NCBI GenBank assembly: GCA_910579285.1
Contig: CAJTTT010000015.1
Coordinates: 24,015-88,014, forward strand
DNA from: an uncultured Lachnospiraceae bacterium
Lineage (GTDB): Bacteria; Bacillota; Clostridia; Lachnospirales; Lachnospiraceae
Direction: 5' to 3'
DNA length: 64,000 nt
The notes under the pieces: model-generated
Told to the model about the DNA's origin: nothing
Databases searched by the model: none
What the model saw: only the letters and a program-made list of their open reading frames with translations
Part shown: positions 8,693 to 17,255 of the stretch, one piece after another
Position numbering within the stretch: the first letter of the stretch is position 1
Layout: each line of letters begins with the position of its first letter
Made by a program: the position numbers and the translations under genes

Positions 8693-9658
8693 TTATCGCT
8701 CCCTCTCCCATGCGGCGGCCTCCAGCGCATGATAGGTGATGATGATCTTCGCGCCTGCCCGCTTCATGGCCGTGAGATTCTCCAGCACAATCCTTCTCTC
8801 GTCAATCCATCCGTTGGCAGCGGCTGCTTTCACCATAGCGTACTCCCCGCTCACATTGTACACTGCAAACGGCATATCGAAGGTGAGCGCCGCCTCCTTC
8901 AGAACGTCCAGATAGGCGAGGGCCGGTTTGACCATCACAATGTCCGCACCCTCCTCTATGTCCGCCCGGATTTCCCGCAGCGCCTCCTGTCCGTTGGCGC
9001 AGTCCATCTGATAGCTTTTGCGGTCACCGAAGCCCGGCGCAGAGTGAGCCGCATCCCGGAACGGTCCGTAATAGGCGGAGGCAAATTTCGCGCTGTAGGC
9101 CATGATCGGCGTCTGGGTAAAGCCTGCCTGGTCGAGACCTTCCCGTATGGCCGCCACCCGGCCGTCCATCATATCCGAGGGCGCCGCCATGTCCGCACCG
9201 GCCTCCACAAGGCTCACCGCCATCTTCACCAGATAGGGCAGCGTCTCGTCGTTTAAGATTTCCTCCCCGCACACCATCCCGCAGTGGCCGTGGGACGTGT
9301 ATTCGCACAGACAGATATCCACCACAATATAGATTTCCGGGTAATGCTCCTTCATATAACGGACCGCCCGCTGGGTAACGCCGTTGCTGGCGTAAGCCTG
9401 GCTCCCCTGAGGGTCCTTGTGGTCCGGAATGCCAAAAAGCATGACACCTCCGATGCCCGCCTCTTTCACCCGGTCTAAAATCTCGTCCAGACAATCAACC
9501 GAATACTGGAAAACGCCCGGCATGGAACCCACCGGGTTTCTGATCTGTTCGCCTTCTATCACAAAGATCGGATAAATCAGATCTTTCGGATGCAGTCTCG
9601 TCTCCTGCATCATGGAGCGGATTCTCCCGTCCCTTCTCAATCTTCTGAAACGGTACAT
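8693..9658 (-). CDS. hemB: Porphobilinogen synthase (delta-aminolevulinate dehydratase)
   Basis: Condenses two 5-aminolevulinate molecules to porphobilinogen. 321 residues, a normal length. The catalytic lysines are K191 in AYSAKFAS and K244 in MVKPALAYLD. Cys116, Cys118 and Cys126 in DICLCEYTSHGHCG form the zinc site, so this is a zinc-dependent type rather than a magnesium-only type. Fifth of the tetrapyrrole genes in transcription order, between cobA-hemD and hemL. Confidence 0.96.
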   Translation of the reverse strand: MYRFRRLRRDGRIRSMMQETRLHPKDLIYPIFVIEGEQIRNPVGSMPGVFQYSVDCLDEILDRVKEAGIGGVMLFGIPDHKDPQGSQAYASNGVTQRAVRYMKEHYPEIYIVVDICLCEYTSHGHCGMVCGEEILNDETLPYLVKMAVSLVEAGADMAAPSDMMDGRVAAIREGLDQAGFTQTPIMAYSAKFASAYYGPFRDAAHSAPGFGDRKSYQMDCANGQEALREIRADIEEGADIVMVKPALAYLDVLKEAALTFDMPFAVYNVSGEYAMVKAAAANGWIDERRIVLENLTAMKRAGAKIIITYHALEAAAWERER

Positions 9659-9758
9659 GATTTTCTCCTTCTTCCTTCTTTCCTCTTCATCTGTGTAACA
9701 GACCTGAAATTTCCGTTCCTGCCATCCTGCCTCTTAGAAACGGCTCCCTGCCTGCCCG
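9659..9758 (-). other. Short intercistronic gap cobA-hemD to hemB
   Basis: About 100 bases, the largest spacing inside the siroheme operon. No internal promoter or terminator is evident. Confidence 0.4.
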
Positions 9759-11447
9759 TCAAAATCCTCTTTCATGCACTTCCCTGCACAGGCAGGCCGC
9801 AACCGCGTCCACAGTGGCTTCCTCCGCAGTCAGAGGCTGCGTTTTCACATGGCCGTACACTTCTCTGGCGCACCATTCTCCGATACAGACATAGCGGCTC
9901 TTTGTATTCTGCATGCCTTTCTGTTCCAGCCCCTCAAAATAAGCGCCCGCCCCCATAGCGGAACCGAAGACAATATAATCCGGCTCTCTGCGGATCACCA
10001 CATCCCGCCTGTTCTCCTGCACGCCCAGCTCATAGAGGGGATACTCTGTATAAGGGATGCCCCTCTCATCAAAAATCTGCGGCAGAAGATCGCTTCCCTG
10101 TTTTGCGCGGAGGAAAACCGTCCGGCGGTATCGCTTTTCGTCCGTCTTCTGGCTCGTTTCCTCCCTGCCTGCCTCCTGTTCCATGACGTCCGCAAGCCCT
10201 CTGGCCAGATGTTCTGCATCATAGACATCCGGCATATAGTCTGCATAGAGCCCCGCTTCCTGCAGCGCTTCCGCCGTACCCGGGCCGATCACCGCAATTT
10301 TCTGATCCGAAAGGTTCCTCAGGTCCCGCATCTCCTGCCGCATTTTGTTCAGAAAGACTTTCACACCGTTGGGACTGGTAAAAACCAGCCAGCCGCAGGC
10401 CGAAAAGTCCGGCAGCGGATCCTGTGCGGGCCGGATCTCCATAAAGCTCATATCCCAGACATCAGCGCCCTTTTCCCGGAGCACGGAGGCCATCCTGCCC
10501 GCAAAACGGGAGGTCCCTGTCACGCCCACGCTGGTTCCTTTCAGCGGCAGCATACACCGCCTTTCTCTCTCTGTCCTGTCAGAAACCGCCAGCCCGCCAG
10601 AATCCTCTGCTTCCCCGTCTGATGCCATCGGCCCGCCAGAATCCTCTGCCTCCCAGACGCCGCCTGCTCCAGCTTCTGCCGTTGTAAGCGAAAGCTCTGC
10701 CACCGCTCCGACCACGATCACCGCCGGGGAGGCAAACCCCTGCTCCACTGCCCTGGTGTAAAGTGCAGAGAGAGGCGCGCGCAAAACTCGCTGCCTTTCG
10801 GTCGTTCCTTCCATAACAATGGCACAGGGCGTATGAGGATCCTTTCCGGCCCCAAGCAGCCCCGCCGCAATTTCATCCAGGTGGTGCATCCCCATCAAAA
10901 TCACAAGAGTGCCCTTAAGCCGGGCCAGCGTCTGAAAATCCAGCCGGCTCTGTTCCTGTCCGTCTGTTTCCGCCGCCGTTCCCGTCACCACCGTCACGCT
11001 GTCTGAAAGTCCTCTGTGGGTGACCGGGATGCCCGCCGCCGCAGGCACCGCAATGGCCGATGTGACGCCGGAAATGACCTCGCAGCAGATGCCCGCATCG
11101 CTCAGGGCCATAAATTCCTCACCGCCCCGGCCAAACATATAGGGATCTCCTCCCTTTAACCGCACCACGGTTTTCCCCTCCCGCGCCTTTTCTATCAGAA
11201 GGGCGTTGATTTCAGTCTGTTTCCTGCTGTGACGCTGATACCGTTTGCCCACATAAATTCTTTCGCAGTCAGGCCTCGTCCACTGCAGCAGCTCCTGGGA
11301 CACCAGACTGTCATAGACCACTGTGTCGCAGCTTCGCATCGCCTCCACCGCCTTCATTGTCACAAGACCAGCATCGCCGCAGCCGCCGCCAGCCAGATAT
11401 ACTTTTCCGCTGCTCAATCTCCGTGTTTCCTCCATCATCCAGGGCAT
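9759..11447 (-). CDS. cobA-hemD: Fused uroporphyrinogen-III C-methyltransferase / uroporphyrinogen-III synthase
   Basis: Bifunctional protein of 562 residues. The N-terminal part (about 9-250) is the SAM-dependent methyltransferase that makes precorrin-2: opening VYLAGGGCGDAGLVTMKA, then VVRLKGGDPYMFGRGGEE. The C-terminal part (about 305-562) is HemD-like, with TSPNGVKVF and FGSAMGAGAYFE. A linker holds two copies of EAEDSGG with near-identical DNA. The start at 11447 overlaps the hemC stop as TAATG, a translational-coupling arrangement; in-frame ATGs at 11438 and 11435 are alternatives. The same fusion is known in Clostridia. With hemC upstream it turns hydroxymethylbilane into precorrin-2. 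Confidence 0.92.
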   Translation of the reverse strand: MPWMMEETRRLSSGKVYLAGGGCGDAGLVTMKAVEAMRSCDTVVYDSLVSQELLQWTRPDCERIYVGKRYQRHSRKQTEINALLIEKAREGKTVVRLKGGDPYMFGRGGEEFMALSDAGICCEVISGVTSAIAVPAAAGIPVTHRGLSDSVTVVTGTAAETDGQEQSRLDFQTLARLKGTLVILMGMHHLDEIAAGLLGAGKDPHTPCAIVMEGTTERQRVLRAPLSALYTRAVEQGFASPAVIVVGAVAELSLTTAEAGAGGVWEAEDSGGPMASDGEAEDSGGLAVSDRTERERRCMLPLKGTSVGVTGTSRFAGRMASVLREKGADVWDMSFMEIRPAQDPLPDFSACGWLVFTSPNGVKVFLNKMRQEMRDLRNLSDQKIAVIGPGTAEALQEAGLYADYMPDVYDAEHLARGLADVMEQEAGREETSQKTDEKRYRRTVFLRAKQGSDLLPQIFDERGIPYTEYPLYELGVQENRRDVVIRREPDYIVFGSAMGAGAYFEGLEQKGMQNTKSRYVCIGEWCAREVYGHVKTQPLTAEEATVDAVAACLCREVHERGF

Positions 11448-12595
11448 TACAGCCAATCCGTCTGCTTTTTGACCATCTTTGCCGCCCGGCGGGCCATTCT
11501 TCCGCCCTCCGCCGCTTCGGCCGCGCCGATAAGCCTGACTTTGTTCTCTGCATACATGACGTCCAACAATATACTGTCTTCCGGGTACGCCATTTGCGAT
11601 CCATACAGGGTGGCTGCATACGCCGCTTCCAGGCTTCCCACCGACGACGTTTCCAGTTTCTGTACCAGCGATGTCTCCCGTTTCCGCACCACCGCCGGCT
11701 CCTGTCCCTTTGAAAACGCCGTGTATGCCTCTGGTCCCGATGAAGTCCGCCTGCACCATGCCGCTGCCGCCTCACTGCAGTCTGCGGATAGCTGGGCCAG
11801 CGCTTCCCGCTCAACCAGATAGGAAAGCTCTGTCTCCGCATCCGAAATCTCTTTGCAGATGGCTGCCGTCACGGATCCCTGCACAGCCTCCACCGCAATG
11901 ATACCCTGACATGCCGCCGGCAGAAACAATTCCGGGGAGAGCGGATAGAAATCAAACGTCTCCTCCCTCTCCGCATCAATTCCCATTCTGTCCAGCCCTG
12001 CCTTTGCCAGCAGAATCCCGTCATAATGGCCCGCCTGCAGTTTTTTCAGTCTGGTATCCACATTGCCGCGGATCTCTTCACAGATGACATCCTCCCAGAC
12101 CCTTCGCGCAAGCATCTGCCGCCGCCGGCTGCCGGTTCCGATCCGAAACAGAGAACCGTCTGCCTGCGCCTCCATTCGGCTGTGCGCTATCCGCTCTTCG
12201 ATCTGCGCATTCGCGTAAATGCCTGCCCCCTCTTCCCAAAAAGACGGAAACGGGATTCTTCCACCCTTTGGCACTACAAGCACATCCCTCACATCCGCCC
12301 TCGGCAGAACAGCTGCGATGAATAATCCCATCGCCAGCCGCATCGGCAGATCCTTCGCCGAATGCACCGCCAGGTCAATGTGCCCGGAGAGCAGCGCCTG
12401 CTCCAATTCCGATGCAAAGATACCCTTATCCCCAACCATAGACAGCGGCGTGTCCTGGATCTGATCCCCTCTGGTCTGCAGAACCACCAGTTCCGTCCCT
12501 ATGCTGCTGTCAATCTCCGCTATGGCCGCCTGCACGAGAGCAGCCTGCCGCAAAGCCAGTTTACTTCCCCTTGTGCCGATTCTGATTCCACTCAT
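11447..12595 (-). CDS. hemC: Hydroxymethylbilane synthase with unusual cofactor loop and insertions
   Basis: Polymerises four porphobilinogens. N-terminal motifs are intact: IRIGTRGSKLALRQA and DLAVHSAKDLP, with the catalytic Asp82. At 382 residues it is about 70 longer than usual. There is an insert around 112-150, between DVLVVPKGG and IGTGSRRRQ, and a second after the cofactor loop. The loop that normally reads GGCxxP around the dipyrromethane-attaching Cys is SADCSEAAAAW here, with Cys273. The cysteine is kept but its neighbours are not, so either the family has diverged or activity is altered. Ends in a TAATG overlap with cobA-hemD. Confidence 0.9.
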   Translation of the reverse strand: MSGIRIGTRGSKLALRQAALVQAAIAEIDSSIGTELVVLQTRGDQIQDTPLSMVGDKGIFASELEQALLSGHIDLAVHSAKDLPMRLAMGLFIAAVLPRADVRDVLVVPKGGRIPFPSFWEEGAGIYANAQIEERIAHSRMEAQADGSLFRIGTGSRRRQMLARRVWEDVICEEIRGNVDTRLKKLQAGHYDGILLAKAGLDRMGIDAEREETFDFYPLSPELFLPAACQGIIAVEAVQGSVTAAICKEISDAETELSYLVEREALAQLSADCSEAAAAWCRRTSSGPEAYTAFSKGQEPAVVRKRETSLVQKLETSSVGSLEAAYAATLYGSQMAYPEDSILLDVMYAENKVRLIGAAEAAEGGRMARRAAKMVKKQTDWL

Positions 12596-12672
12596 GTTTT
12601 CGTCATTCTCTCTTTCAATTCCACCGCTGTCACCTCAAAAACCTTCATACAAAACAATCTTCCAGGCAGACA

Positions 12673-13335
12673 TCACACATCCGTCTTTAACAGCCCTGCC
12701 TTGAGCAAATCAGTCAATTCCTCTACCGTTACACTTTCCCCTTTTTCCATACAATCCAGACAATAGGAAAACAGCCTGCCAAACAGCTCTTTTCTGTCGT
12801 TCTCCTCCACTTCCTGTTCCATGACTGCGGGCCGAATTTGACCCAATAAGTCAATTACGCTGCCGAGCTCTTCCGGCAGACTTCCCTCAAGTTCCCTTCT
12901 CACCCACGATGCCGCAAACGGGCTTTTCCCGTCTGTGGAAATCCCGATGGTGAGGGGGCCTTCCTTAATCAGCGCCGGAAAGAAAAACGTGCATTTTTCC
13001 CTGTCATCCACCACGTTGACCGGTATCCGCCGCGCTTTGCAGCAATCCGCAATCTCTCCGTTCAACACGGTATCGTCTGTGGCCGCGATCACAAAATCCG
13101 CATGCTCCAGATCTTCCAGCCGAAACGCCCGCTCCTCAAACTGAAGAGAGGCCGCCGCACCTTCCTGCAGCAGCTTCCCCTGTGTTTTCACACACGCTTC
13201 TATATCCGGCGCAATCACCGTCAGATCCGGGCCGAAGGAGAGCAGCCTCTCCACTTTTCTGGCCGCCACATTTCCGCCGCCCACAATCACGCCGCATTTT
13301 CCCTCCAGTTCCATAAAAAAAGGAAAATATCCCAT
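12673..13335 (-). CDS. Precorrin-2 dehydrogenase / sirohydrochlorin ferrochelatase, CysG N-terminal type
   Basis: NAD-dependent enzyme that oxidises precorrin-2 to sirohydrochlorin, and in bifunctional forms inserts iron. 220 residues, the length of stand-alone Met8/SirC proteins. The Rossmann motif VIVGGGNVAARKVE is at the N-terminus, followed by DFVIAATDDTVLN and the conserved VNVVDDREKCTFFFPA and GISTDGKSPFAA segments. It completes the route to siroheme if it also acts as ferrochelatase, since no separate sirB or cbi chelatase is in the window. Lies 14 bases downstream of hemA. Confidence 0.93.
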   Translation of the reverse strand: MGYFPFFMELEGKCGVIVGGGNVAARKVERLLSFGPDLTVIAPDIEACVKTQGKLLQEGAAASLQFEERAFRLEDLEHADFVIAATDDTVLNGEIADCCKARRIPVNVVDDREKCTFFFPALIKEGPLTIGISTDGKSPFAASWVRRELEGSLPEELGSVIDLLGQIRPAVMEQEVEENDRKELFGRLFSYCLDCMEKGESVTVEELTDLLKAGLLKTDV

Positions 13336-13349
13336 GAAAATGCTCCCTC

Positions 13350-14483
13350 TTATATGACTGTAGCAGTCAACGCCTGTAAAACCCGCTCAAAGGAGCCGCT
13401 GTCCAACCCGTCCCGCAGCAGATACAGCAGCTTCTCCCCAGAGCAGCCGGCATACCGCTCTTTCCATTGCACATCAGCCTCGGTAAACCGATGAAAGGCC
13501 AGCGTCTTACTGAGCTTTTCCAGTTCCTCCTCCAAAATCTCTTCCGCAACCGCAAAAGCCTGCTGTTTGCGCATGTTATTTTCCCTGGCCAGCCCTTTGA
13601 CATCATCAAGGGCCACAAGACGGCAATGCGCCAGCTTCCCGATCTGGGCGTCCAGATCCGGCGGCATGGATATGTCAAGAAAGAGCCTTTCCTTCCAGGT
13701 CCGTATGGCCTCTTGCACCCGTCCCGCGGTCAGCGTATAGTGGGGACTTGCCGTTGCCGATATCACGGCATCCGCCTCTTCCAGGGCAGCATAGCGTTCC
13801 TGGTAGTCCACATGCGTCACCTGCCCGCCGCCGCTTTGGCAGATTCCGTTGTGCGACCGCACTGTGGCTATGATGCGGACATTTTTCTGACTTAACAGAT
13901 TTTTCAATATAATGCTTCCCATCTGCCCGCTGCTGCCCATCAGGAGCACCGTCTTATGGGACAGCGGCATGCGCGCCACCTCACTGGCCGCCAGCGTTGC
14001 CACAGAGACCGCCGTTTTCGAGATCATCGTCTCCGTCTTCACCCGCTTGGCGCAGGCAAGGGCCGCCTGAAAAGCGCTGTTTAACTCAAACCCGGTATGC
14101 CCGGCCTCCTTGGCAGTCATGTAAGCGTCCCGCGTCTGACCGAGAATTTCATCCTCGCCGAGCACCATAGACTCCATACCGCAGACCACACGGAACAGAT
14201 GGCGCAGCGCCTTTCGTCCCTGATACCTTCTGACCAGATTCCGAATCTGCTCGCTCTCGCTCCCCGAAAAATCTGCGAGTATTTCCTCCAATCCGGGAAA
14301 ACAGTTCTCCTCCCCCTGCACATAAATCTCCGTGCGGTTGCAGGTGGAGAGCAGTACACACTGCTCCACCCCTGCGGCCGCCCGGACTTTTTTCAGAAAA
14401 TCTCCCGCGGATTCTCCCGGAATATAAAACTTCTGCCGTTCCCCGGAAGCTGCCGTCTTATGACTGATACTGATACACTCCAT
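13350..14483 (-). CDS. hemA: Glutamyl-tRNA reductase
   Basis: Reduces glutamyl-tRNA to glutamate-1-semialdehyde, the committed step of the C5 route. 377 residues. The catalytic cysteine is Cys48 in VLLSTCNRTEIYV. The conserved LRHLFRVVCGMESMVLGEDEILGQ segment follows (longer than quoted in databases as the tRNA-binding helix region), then the NADPH-binding VLLMGSSGQMG. Somewhat shorter than the usual 400-450 residues at the C-terminal dimerisation domain. Begins 5 bases after the stop of the reductase fusion gene, so the two are probably co-translated. Confidence 0.95.
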   Translation of the reverse strand: MECISISHKTAASGERQKFYIPGESAGDFLKKVRAAAGVEQCVLLSTCNRTEIYVQGEENCFPGLEEILADFSGSESEQIRNLVRRYQGRKALRHLFRVVCGMESMVLGEDEILGQTRDAYMTAKEAGHTGFELNSAFQAALACAKRVKTETMISKTAVSVATLAASEVARMPLSHKTVLLMGSSGQMGSIILKNLLSQKNVRIIATVRSHNGICQSGGGQVTHVDYQERYAALEEADAVISATASPHYTLTAGRVQEAIRTWKERLFLDISMPPDLDAQIGKLAHCRLVALDDVKGLARENNMRKQQAFAVAEEILEEELEKLSKTLAFHRFTEADVQWKERYAGCSGEKLLYLLRDGLDSGSFERVLQALTATVI

Positions 14484-14488
14484 CTCTG

Positions 14489-17074
14489 TTAACAGGTGGC
14501 TCCGCCATGCAGATGCATCTTCGCCCCGATGATTTCTTCCTTTCTCGCAAGCAGGTCATCCGCCATAAGCTGCGCCTGCACGTTCTCAAATCCCAGCCTG
14601 CTTATCGTGTCCGCGAAACGCTCCCCTGTGCTGCCCTGTTCCCGGAACAGCAGGATCGCCTTTTCCAGAACGGAAAGCACTTCCTCCTCATCCAGGAATA
14701 TCTTATTCAGCGCTAACCCGTGTGCCACTCTCTTGCCCCATCGTCCGCCGATATAGATGCGGTAGCCGTACGCGCTCTCCTCCGATGCCTTAAACGGACA
14801 TTTGCCCACACAGCGGCCGCAGTTATTGCACTTGTCAGGATCGATCACCAGCTTGCCGTCCACCACCTGGGAAGCCTCCACCGGGCACGCCAGGGAAACC
14901 TGACAGATCCGGCATCCCTTACAATTCTCCAGATCAATCACAGGCACCCTCTGTCCCACGATGCCGAAGTCATTCAGATCCGGCTTCACACAGTTGTTCG
15001 GACAGCCGCCCACCGCAATCTTGAACTTATGCGGCAGTTTCACGGACGCGTAACCGTGGAAGAAACGCTCGTGTATCTTATCGGATAACGCATAGGAATC
15101 CAACAGGCCATACTGGCACGTCGTTCCCTTGCACGCCACAACCGGGCGCACCTTGGATCCGGTTCCGCCGGTCTCTAGTCCCTCTTCCGCCAGAAATGCG
15201 CGCACATTCTCGATCTGGTCAAAAGGCACGCCCACAATTTCCATCGTCAGACGGGTTGTCATTGCCACATCGCCGCTTCCGTAACGCTCCGCCGCCTCCG
15301 CAATTTTCCTGTGCTCCGCCGCGGTTATTTTTCCGTTTCTCGTAATCACGCGGACGTTAAAATTGTCCGTTCCTTTATTGTGCAGACAGCCAAGCGCCTT
15401 CACCCGGGTAATTTCTCCCGCTGGCACCGTCACCACACCGGGCTTGCGCTCCACCTTCACCACGTTGAAGAAGGAAGCGCCCTCCAGCACCTTTGTGTTC
15501 GTGTAACCGAAGCGTTTCAGTCTGTTCTGCAGAAGATATGCTCTCTTGCCCTTCGCGCAGACAAGCAGAAGCTTTTCATCCTTTGCAAGTCCGGGCACCT
15601 CGCCCTTTACCTTGAGCAGGTCCACATAGTCGGCGCCCGCAATCACAGGCCCCATCGGATTCACGTCGATGACACGGTACCCTTCGGCAGCCCCCGCCAG
15701 ATATTCCGCGGGCGTAAAGCTGTCCATATCACCCGTTATTTTATTCAACAGCATATGAACCGCCTGCACAAAGGGATGGATCGCCGTGGAGAACGGAGGC
15801 GCATAGGCCAGATCCAGACAGGTCATCTGCTCTAACGTTGCTCCAAAGGTCACCGCCATCACACCGATATCCGTCACCTTATCCACCGCACCCGGGCCAA
15901 GCACCTGCACGCCAAGCAGTTTGTGTGTCGCCGCGTCCGCTACCAGCTTGATCGCAAACCATGCGCTGCCGGGATAATAGTGGGCCTTGTCGTCCGTCAC
16001 TGCCAGCACGCAGACGGGGTCATACCCTGCCGCCCTGGCCTGTTCCTCGGAAAGCCCGGTCCTGCCGCCCGAAAGCCCCGGCAGCTTCACAACGCCGGTT
16101 CCCAGCACGCCCGGATAAGCCACATCCCTGCCGCCAAGAGCAAGCGCCAGCGTCCGCCCTTCCATATTGGCGGAGGAACCCATCGGCGACCACTGTCTTT
16201 CCCCGGTGAGGCGGTTTTTCACCATGACACAGTCGCCCGCCGCGTAGACATCCGGCACATTGGTAGCCATCTGATCGTCCACCAATATGGTTCCTTTCAT
16301 CATTTCAATCCCTGTATCCTGCAAAAATCCTGTGTTCGGACGGATGCCGATGGAGAGAACCACCACGTCCGCGGGCAGAAGGCCCTTGTCTGTCTGCACG
16401 CCTTCCGCTCTCCCGTCCCCGGTAACCCCTTCCAGCTTCGTGGCTGTCATCACCCGGATGCCCTTCTTTTCCAGATGGCGCACTGCATAATCCGCCATCT
16501 CTCCGTCAAAGCCGGGCATAATCTGGGGCGCCATGTCGATCAAAGTCACCGACAGCCCTTTCTCCAAAAGATTCTCCGCCACTTCCAGACCGATGAAGCC
16601 GCCGCCCACTACCACGGCACGCTTCACATCACCGCCCGCTATGTAATCTCTCGTCTCGATGGCGTCATCGGGCGTGCGCATCACGAAGACACCCTGCAGA
16701 TTTAAGCCGGGAAGCGGCGGAACCACAGGGGATGCCCCCACCGCCATGATACAGGCGTCATACGCATAGGTTTCCTCCACACCCGTGCGGAGATTTTTCG
16801 CTGTCGCTTTCTTTCCGGCAGTGTCGAGCTCCACCACCTCGCGCTGCGGATAAACTACGGCGCCGGTGAGCGAACTGTATTTCTCCGGCGTATTTACAAT
16901 CAACTGCTCTTTCTCCGGGATTGCTCCGCCCACATAATAAGGAAGCCCGCATCCCGCGTAGGAAATGTCCTTTCCCTTGGTGACAATGGTCACCTCCGCT
17001 TCCGGGTTTACTCTCTTAAATTTAGCAGCGGCTTTCGTTCCCGCCGCAACACCGCCGATTACCAGTAGCTTCAT
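14489..17074 (-). CDS. CoA-disulfide/persulfide reductase-rhodanese-siroheme sulfite/nitrite reductase fusion
   Basis: An 861-residue multidomain oxidoreductase. Residues 1-445 are an FAD/NAD(P) reductase of the CoA-disulfide reductase/NADH oxidase type, with LLVIGGVAAGTKAAA, redox Cys42 in SYAGCGLPYY, a second dinucleotide motif VVVGGGFIGLE and YAAGDC. Residues about 460-540 are rhodanese-like, with Cys506 in CAKGKRAY. Residues about 545-861 are a sulfite/nitrite reductase of the small AsrC-like kind: siroheme-Fe4S4 ligands Cys648/Cys653 and Cys691/Cys695 (CPNNC), with an inserted two-cluster ferredoxin (Cys718, 721, 724, 730 and Cys749, 752, 755, 759). The start at 17074 follows GGAGGAGG. 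First gene of the siroheme operon. The substrate (sulfite, nitrite, polysulfide or CoA persulfide) is not determined by sequence. Confidence 0.9.
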   Translation of the reverse strand: MKLLVIGGVAAGTKAAAKFKRVNPEAEVTIVTKGKDISYAGCGLPYYVGGAIPEKEQLIVNTPEKYSSLTGAVVYPQREVVELDTAGKKATAKNLRTGVEETYAYDACIMAVGASPVVPPLPGLNLQGVFVMRTPDDAIETRDYIAGGDVKRAVVVGGGFIGLEVAENLLEKGLSVTLIDMAPQIMPGFDGEMADYAVRHLEKKGIRVMTATKLEGVTGDGRAEGVQTDKGLLPADVVVLSIGIRPNTGFLQDTGIEMMKGTILVDDQMATNVPDVYAAGDCVMVKNRLTGERQWSPMGSSANMEGRTLALALGGRDVAYPGVLGTGVVKLPGLSGGRTGLSEEQARAAGYDPVCVLAVTDDKAHYYPGSAWFAIKLVADAATHKLLGVQVLGPGAVDKVTDIGVMAVTFGATLEQMTCLDLAYAPPFSTAIHPFVQAVHMLLNKITGDMDSFTPAEYLAGAAEGYRVIDVNPMGPVIAGADYVDLLKVKGEVPGLAKDEKLLLVCAKGKRAYLLQNRLKRFGYTNTKVLEGASFFNVVKVERKPGVVTVPAGEITRVKALGCLHNKGTDNFNVRVITRNGKITAAEHRKIAEAAERYGSGDVAMTTRLTMEIVGVPFDQIENVRAFLAEEGLETGGTGSKVRPVVACKGTTCQYGLLDSYALSDKIHERFFHGYASVKLPHKFKIAVGGCPNNCVKPDLNDFGIVGQRVPVIDLENCKGCRICQVSLACPVEASQVVDGKLVIDPDKCNNCGRCVGKCPFKASEESAYGYRIYIGGRWGKRVAHGLALNKIFLDEEEVLSVLEKAILLFREQGSTGERFADTISRLGFENVQAQLMADDLLARKEEIIGAKMHLHGGATC

Positions 17075-17136
17075 CGTATACCTCCTCCGTGATACCACCT
17101 GCTGCTTTCTCTATTAAAACTCCACATAAAAGATAT

Positions 17137-17201
17137 GCCAGACTCATGTTGCTATTATACCTCAGCAGGATTTTCATAGCAAACAAAACTTTGAGTCTGG
17201 C
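17137..17201. promoter_or_regulatory. Promoter of the siroheme reductase operon flanked by a 9-bp inverted repeat
   Basis: Minus-strand promoter TTGCTA (17177-17182), 17-base spacer, TATAAT (17154-17159). It sits between GCCAGACTC (17137-17145) and its exact inverted copy GAGTCTGGC (17193-17201). One arm is just upstream of the -35 box and the other at the expected start of transcription, as in paired operators. The leader is about 70 bases long. Confidence 0.65.
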
Positions 17202-17255
17202 AGAATAATTTGTGTATGGATGGCGGAATACATGCTTCCTTTATACTGCGCTTTT

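Noticed and set aside
11311..11841. Long minus-strand frame across the hemC/cobA junction
   Set aside because: Arg/Trp-rich translation of a GC-rich gene in the wrong frame; both real genes here have clear motifs.
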